Shown here piece by piece: positions 60,492-64,000 of a DNA stretch of 64,000 nt. The position numbers and the translations under genes were made by a program. Under the pieces are notes generated by a model. The model ran no database searches, was not told where the DNA came from, and saw nothing but the letters and a program-made list of their open reading frames with translations. This DNA is from an uncultured Bacteroidota bacterium. Lineage in GTDB: Bacteria > Bacteroidota > Bacteroidia > Chitinophagales > Chitinophagaceae. Positions within the stretch are counted from its first letter, which is position 1, and each line of letters begins with the position of its first letter. The stretch lies in assembly GCA_902826165.1 (NCBI GenBank), contig CADEDV010000013.1, forward strand, positions 1 to 64,000, read 5' to 3'.

Positions 60492-61792
60492 AATTGTGAT
60501 GGGATTAATTTCAGCAGTTCACTGATGGGCATTAACCTGTCTTCTGCTTCTTTGGCACGGCTGTGTTGCAGAATTGATTCAGCAGTAGTCAGCATCGAAG
60601 GATAAGCACTACGTAATAAATGATTGGCATAGATAACAATATTAAACCCGGCTTCCTCGAGTTGCTGCCAGGTAATACTGTTATAGGTAGTGGGTACCGC
60701 TACTAAGGTTACTTTATTTTCGAGTTCTTTGTATTGCCTTGCAAAATCCAGGATTTCCTTTCCATCCTGCGATTTACTATGGATCATAATTCCATCCACA
60801 CCGGCTGCGATATAGGCTCTTGCCCTTTCCATGGCATCCGCAATCGTTTTACCCAATATCAAACTTTCAATGCGGGCAATGATCATAAAATCTTTGGTCA
60901 CACAATTCTTCTTACCGGTTCTTATTTTCTCACAAAAATCTTCAATACTATCCTGCTCCTGTGATGATTGTTCTTCCAGCAATGAATTTTTTTTCAGCCC
61001 GATCTTATCTTCGATAACTATGGCTGAAATGCCCAGCCTTTCCAGCGAACGCACCGTAAAAACAAAATGTTCGATTTTTCCACCTGTATCCCCATCAAAG
61101 ATCACGGGCTTGGTGGTCACTTCCAGTATATCATTCAATGTCTGTAACCTGGATGTAACATCAACGGCTTCAATATCCGGTTTGCCTTTTGCCATTGAAT
61201 CGGTCAGGCTGCTGATCCACATGGCATCAAACTCCTGTTGTATTCCTTTTTCGTTAGTGAAAGAAGTATTCTCCACGATCAGGCCACTTAAACCGTTATG
61301 CGCTTCCAGCACCCGCATACAGGGCTTCACAGAAAGAATTCTTCGTAGTCTTTTCAACCGTATATCGGCTGTAGTTCCTGTTTCCTTCAATGCTTTTTGA
61401 ATAGCCGTTGAACTGATACCACCGGTATAAGGGACTTCCACCAGTTCACCGCCCCACTCCTCCAATGTATCAATAACCTTCTGTCTTGTTGCCTGCTGCA
61501 CACCGGTTTTCCAGTCATCCCCGTGTACTACAAAAGCAGGTCTCAGCTTTTGGAGGTTGGCAGAATAATCCAGTGTTTCCTGCGGAATAACTTCACTCAC
61601 ACCGGCAATATTTTCAACAATGATCTTCCGCTGTTCAAAACTGAGATAAGGCACCCTTTTATAGCTGGCAATAGCTTTATCAGTCAATAATCCAATTACG
61701 ACTTTGCCCAGCTTTTTGCCTGTATTGATAATGTTCAGGTGACCCGGGTGGATCAGGTCTGCACTCATACCGATGTAAACGATCTTTTCCAT
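60488..61792 (-). CDS. Cytidylyltransferase - phosphoenolpyruvate mutase fusion
   Basis: This 434-residue two-domain enzyme starts the phosphonate pathway. Residues 1-135 are a nucleotidyltransferase of the TagD/glycerol-3-phosphate cytidylyltransferase type: [12 protein letters not shown] with HPGH at 15-18 and the ISSTAIQ signature near residue 130. Residues about 150-430 are PEP mutase (EC 5.4.2.9), which forms the C-P bond: [21 protein letters not shown] with the Mg-binding Asp, and the mutase-specific [11 protein letters not shown]. The likely role is synthesis of phosphonopyruvate plus CTP-dependent activation of the final phosphonate. It is first in the operon; a minus-strand -7 box lies at 61842-61849. 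Confidence 0.92.
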   Translation of the reverse strand: MEKIVYIGMSADLIHPGHLNIINTGKKLGKVVIGLLTDKAIASYKRVPYLSFEQRKIIVENIAGVSEVIPQETLDYSANLQKLRPAFVVHGDDWKTGVQQATRQKVIDTLEEWGGELVEVPYTGGISSTAIQKALKETGTTADIRLKRLRRILSVKPCMRVLEAHNGLSGLIVENTSFTNEKGIQQEFDAMWISSLTDSMAKGKPDIEAVDVTSRLQTLNDILEVTTKPVIFDGDTGGKIEHFVFTVRSLERLGISAIVIEDKIGLKKNSLLEEQSSQEQDSIEDFCEKIRTGKKNCVTKDFMIIARIESLILGKTIADAMERARAYIAAGVDGIMIHSKSQDGKEILDFARQYKELENKVTLVAVPTTYNSITWQQLEEAGFNIVIYANHLLRSAYPSMLTTAESILQHSRAKEAEDRLMPISELLKLIPSQL

Positions 61793-61841
61793 ATATCAGG
61801 GCCGAAAATAAACTATTCCCGCCGCCGGATAAAGAACCGCT

Positions 61842-61849
61842 CAAAATTA
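61842..61849 (-). promoter_or_regulatory. Predicted -7 box for the phosphonate operon
   Basis: CAAAATTA reads TAATTTTG on the minus strand, an exact TAnnTTTG match about 50 bases upstream of the PEP mutase fusion start. No clear -33 TTTG accompanies it. Confidence 0.4.
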
Positions 61850-61874
61850 AATGCCCGGAATACCCATGCTTTTA

Positions 61875-61882
61875 TAGTTTTG
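61875..61882 (+). promoter_or_regulatory. Predicted -7 box for the membrane-anchored phosphatase-superfamily gene
   Basis: TAGTTTTG matches TAnnTTTG, 31 bases before the ATG at 61914. With the minus-strand box at 61842 it makes a compact divergent promoter region of 121 bases. Confidence 0.4.
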
Positions 61883-61913
61883 TCCCGGTTTGCTGCAAAA
61901 ACTGAGTTTTTAC

Positions 61914-63386
61914 ATGAAACGAATCTCTGCTGTTCCTTTATTCCTTTTCTTGTTGCCCGTCTTCTTTGTGCTGCACGGTTGTATGGAGAATTATGATTTT
62001 GTGCCGGTGAAAGATGCCCTTTTGCTTACCGGTCTTTATTGCGCAGTTTCAGCAATACTGGTATCATTTTTCTGGCTCTTTTACAGGAATATTCTCAAAG
62101 CAGGCCTGGTCGCTTTCAGCATCATGGCATTTCACTTTTTCTTTGGCAGTGTGCATGATAGCTTGAAGAAATATTTCCCGGAAACTTTTGCTTCCAAATA
62201 TTCTTTTATCCTTCCTGCGGCCCTGGTTCTTTTCCTGCTTGTACTGGTTATTATAAAAAAAAGAAAAAAGCCGCTGCTCAAACTCTCCTTCTACCTGAAC
62301 ACACTGTTGATGATTCTTATAGTAGTTGATTCCGTACTGCTGCTGACAAAAGTCATGGGTACTTCAAAACAGGAACAGCTAGCAATTCCGGATGGAATGA
62401 CTCCTTGTAAAGATTGCCCCAAACCTGATATCTATTTTATCATTGCGGATGAGTATGTTGGTAATACCACATTAAAAGAGAAATTCAGCTTCGACAACAG
62501 CGGTTTTATCAATGATCTTGCTACAAGAGGTTTTCATACGATTCCTTACAGCAGCAGCAATTATAATTTCACTCCTTATTCTGTTGCTTCCACGCTGAAT
62601 ATGGACTACCTGGATATACGGGTTCAAAAAAAGGCGGACCAGTCCGATCTTGCTTTATGCTACTCAACCATAAAAAATAACAGGTTTCTTAAATTTCTGC
62701 AATCCGAAGGTTATACATTTCGGAATTATTCCATCTTCGATTTCAAGGGACAGCCTGCCAGGACCGAAGTAACTTTTTTACCGGTAAAGACTAAACTGAT
62801 CACCGGGCAAACATTCCTCAGCCGTTTTAACCGGGATATCCGCTATCATCTAGTAACAAACCTGGAAACGAAAACAGAGATCAAAAGAATGGCGTATGGA
62901 TTTCTTCATAATAATGAGAATATTTATACACTGACCCAGCAGGAAGCAGTAATACCCTCTCCTGCACCAAAGCTGGTTCTGACCCACCTGCACCTGCCCC
63001 ATTATCCTTATTATTTTGATAAAGACGGAAAGGAACGGCCTCTTGAAAAATTGGTAGAAGGAAACCAGACGGATAAGGCCGCTTATGTGCAATACTTACA
63101 ATATGGAAATAAAAAATACCTTGAACTAATTGATCATATTTTAAAGGAATCCCGAACCCCGCCCATCATCATCCTGATGGGTGATCATGGCTTCCGTCAC
63201 TTCACGGAAGAAGTTGATCTCAAATACTGGTACCTGAACCAGCTGTCTTTATATACACCGGGTAAAAACTATGCTGCCTACAGCGACAGTCTTACCAATG
63301 TCAATTTTCTGCGGGCACTGCTCAATACAGAATACAAACAGCAGATTCCTTTGTTAAAAGACCAGGCCATATTCATTGAAGAATAA
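61914..63386 (+). CDS. Membrane-anchored alkaline-phosphatase-superfamily protein (sulfatase/LTA synthase-like) 1
   Basis: The start is placed at 61914 (MKRISAVPLF); the open frame reaches back to 61890. Of 490 residues, about 1-165 hold four to five hydrophobic segments, and the rest is a periplasmic domain of the alkaline phosphatase superfamily. PDIYFIIADEYVGN holds the metal-binding Asp, SSNYNFTPYSVASTLN is where the nucleophile Thr/Ser would lie, and ILMGDHGFRHF is the second metal site. Members move phosphoglycerol or phosphoethanolamine to envelope polymers, or act as sulfatases. Its place beside the phosphonate operon suggests envelope polymer modification, but the substrate is unknown. 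Confidence 0.82.
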   Translation: MKRISAVPLFLFLLPVFFVLHGCMENYDFVPVKDALLLTGLYCAVSAILVSFFWLFYRNILKAGLVAFSIMAFHFFFGSVHDSLKKYFPETFASKYSFILPAALVLFLLVLVIIKKRKKPLLKLSFYLNTLLMILIVVDSVLLLTKVMGTSKQEQLAIPDGMTPCKDCPKPDIYFIIADEYVGNTTLKEKFSFDNSGFINDLATRGFHTIPYSSSNYNFTPYSVASTLNMDYLDIRVQKKADQSDLALCYSTIKNNRFLKFLQSEGYTFRNYSIFDFKGQPARTEVTFLPVKTKLITGQTFLSRFNRDIRYHLVTNLETKTEIKRMAYGFLHNNENIYTLTQQEAVIPSPAPKLVLTHLHLPHYPYYFDKDGKERPLEKLVEGNQTDKAAYVQYLQYGNKKYLELIDHILKESRTPPIIILMGDHGFRHFTEEVDLKYWYLNQLSLYTPGKNYAAYSDSLTNVNFLRALLNTEYKQQIPLLKDQAIFIEE

Positions 63387-63414
63387 CACTACTTTTATTT
63401 AATAAATTCTTATT

Positions 63415-64000
63415 GTGCCTGTTTTAAAAAAAATACCGGTAGTCATTCAAAAATGGTTTCTCCATCTGTTCATGCTACCAGTATTCTTTGCACTAAGCAT
63501 TTATATACAGTTTGCAGGCCTCACCGGCAAGACGGATATTTTTATTGCATTCCTCGTTATTACAGCTGCACTTCTCTTAACTTTTTATCTTTTTACTCTC
63601 TTTTACAAAAACAAAAAAAAAGCTGCACTGGCTGCAACTATAACAGGGATATTGTACTTGTTTTTCGGGGATATTAAGGAATTACTTACAATATCTTCAT
63701 TACTCTCCCCGGTTGCCCATTATAAAATATTGTTGCCCCTGCTCCTTGTTCTTTATGCAGCTACCTTATTTAGGATCCGTAAGGCAGGATCAGTTAATAA
63801 TGCTACTGCTTACCTGAATATTTTATTCTTACTGTACTTATCCATCGAATTGTGGAATTTCATACAATTACCAGGTAGCAACCAAAAAAATAATAGCTTA
63901 TTTAGCCCCGGCTACAAACAATTATCCCCTGGCCCCCGACCTGATATTTACTTTATCGTTGCAGATGGCTACCCATCCACCCCCTACCAGCAAGATGTCT
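63415..64000 (+). CDS. Membrane-anchored alkaline-phosphatase-superfamily protein 2, 3' end outside window
   Basis: An open frame begins with GTG at 63415, 28 bases after the previous stop, and runs to the window edge with no stop in 195 codons. It encodes four or five hydrophobic segments and then PDIYFIVADGYPSTPYQQD, which matches PDIYFIIADEY of the preceding gene. It is therefore a tandem paralogue whose catalytic domain is cut off. The GTG start is chosen because it gives a complete first membrane segment (VIQKWFLHLFMLPVFFAL); the next ATG (63474) would cut into it. Confidence 0.75.
   Translation, partial: MPVLKKIPVVIQKWFLHLFMLPVFFALSIYIQFAGLTGKTDIFIAFLVITAALLLTFYLFTLFYKNKKKAALAATITGILYLFFGDIKELLTISSLLSPVAHYKILLPLLLVLYAATLFRIRKAGSVNNATAYLNILFLLYLSIELWNFIQLPGSNQKNNSLFSPGYKQLSPGPRPDIYFIVADGYPSTPYQQDV

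Noticed and set aside
60831-61400. Plus-strand 189-codon open frame
   Set aside because: Antisense to the cytidylyltransferase-PEP mutase gene; Ser-rich shadow without a plausible product.

Overview
The window comes from a Bacteroidota chromosome, most likely a soil or plant-associated member of the Chitinophagaceae. This is inferred from three SusC/SusD pairs, many lipoproteins with SusD-type lipoboxes, TAnnTTTG-type promoter boxes, little sign of Shine-Dalgarno sequences and moderate GC. No transposase, integrase or CRISPR array was seen. Most of the window (about 0.8-41.8 kb) is a large glucuronoarabinoxylan utilisation locus.

Layout. 1-54: 3' end of a class II tRNA (probably Leu) and its terminator. 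263-763: small secreted hypothetical protein. 815-4899 (minus): xylB-xylA-uxuA, the cytoplasmic xylose isomerase route plus mannonate dehydratase. 5085-6359 (minus): GH30 glucuronoxylanase lipoprotein. 6634-11726 (minus): first SusD/SusC pair. 12109-14214 (plus): two paralogous LacI-type regulators, each preceded by the same CG-centred palindrome; the first palindrome also overlaps the predicted promoter of the divergent susC. 14242-41792 (plus): a nearly gapless run of 19 genes: GH67, SDR dehydrogenase, GH115, GH10, GPH symporter, GH43, GH43, GH3, two esterases, GH51, a CE4-CE15 fusion, a GFOR-like Tat-exported oxidoreductase, an IlvD-family sugar-acid dehydratase, an SMP-30 lactonase lipoprotein, a FAH-family dehydratase, a second GH10 and a GntP permease. 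42108-51254 (minus): two further SusD/SusC pairs, ending in hairpin terminators. 51706-53488 (plus): LytS/LytR-type two-component pair. 53550-57216: LuxE-like protein, small lipoprotein, UbiA-like membrane protein, M42 peptidase and a 59-residue membrane protein. 57218-61792 (minus): a phosphonate pathway (cytidylyltransferase-PEP mutase fusion, phosphonopyruvate decarboxylase, phosphonoacetaldehyde reductase, CDP-glycerol glycerophosphotransferase-like enzyme). 61914-64000 (plus): two paralogous membrane-anchored alkaline-phosphatase-superfamily proteins, the second cut by the window edge.

How the genes fit together. Surface and periplasmic xylanases (GH30, two GH10), esterases (acetyl and glucuronoyl), alpha-glucuronidases (GH67, GH115), arabinofuranosidase (GH51) and beta-xylosidases (GH43, GH3) should reduce glucuronoarabinoxylan to xylose, arabinose and (methyl)glucuronate. 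Short xylo-oligomers can enter through the GPH symporter and be finished by the signal-less GH43. Xylose can then go through XylA/XylB, and glucuronate through the SDR (candidate fructuronate reductase) and UxuA. The 3' end of the plus-strand run also encodes what looks like a second, oxidative route: periplasmic oxidation of an aldose (GFOR-like enzyme), periplasmic lactone hydrolysis (SMP-30), sugar-acid uptake (GntP) and two cytoplasmic dehydrations (IlvD family, then FAH family) towards 2-oxoglutarate semialdehyde, a Weimberg-like pathway with its first steps moved outside the inner membrane. This arrangement, the CE4-CE15 fusion, the paired LacI/operator circuit and the phosphonate cluster are the most notable items. 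All functional assignments are from motifs and context only; nothing was searched or computed.
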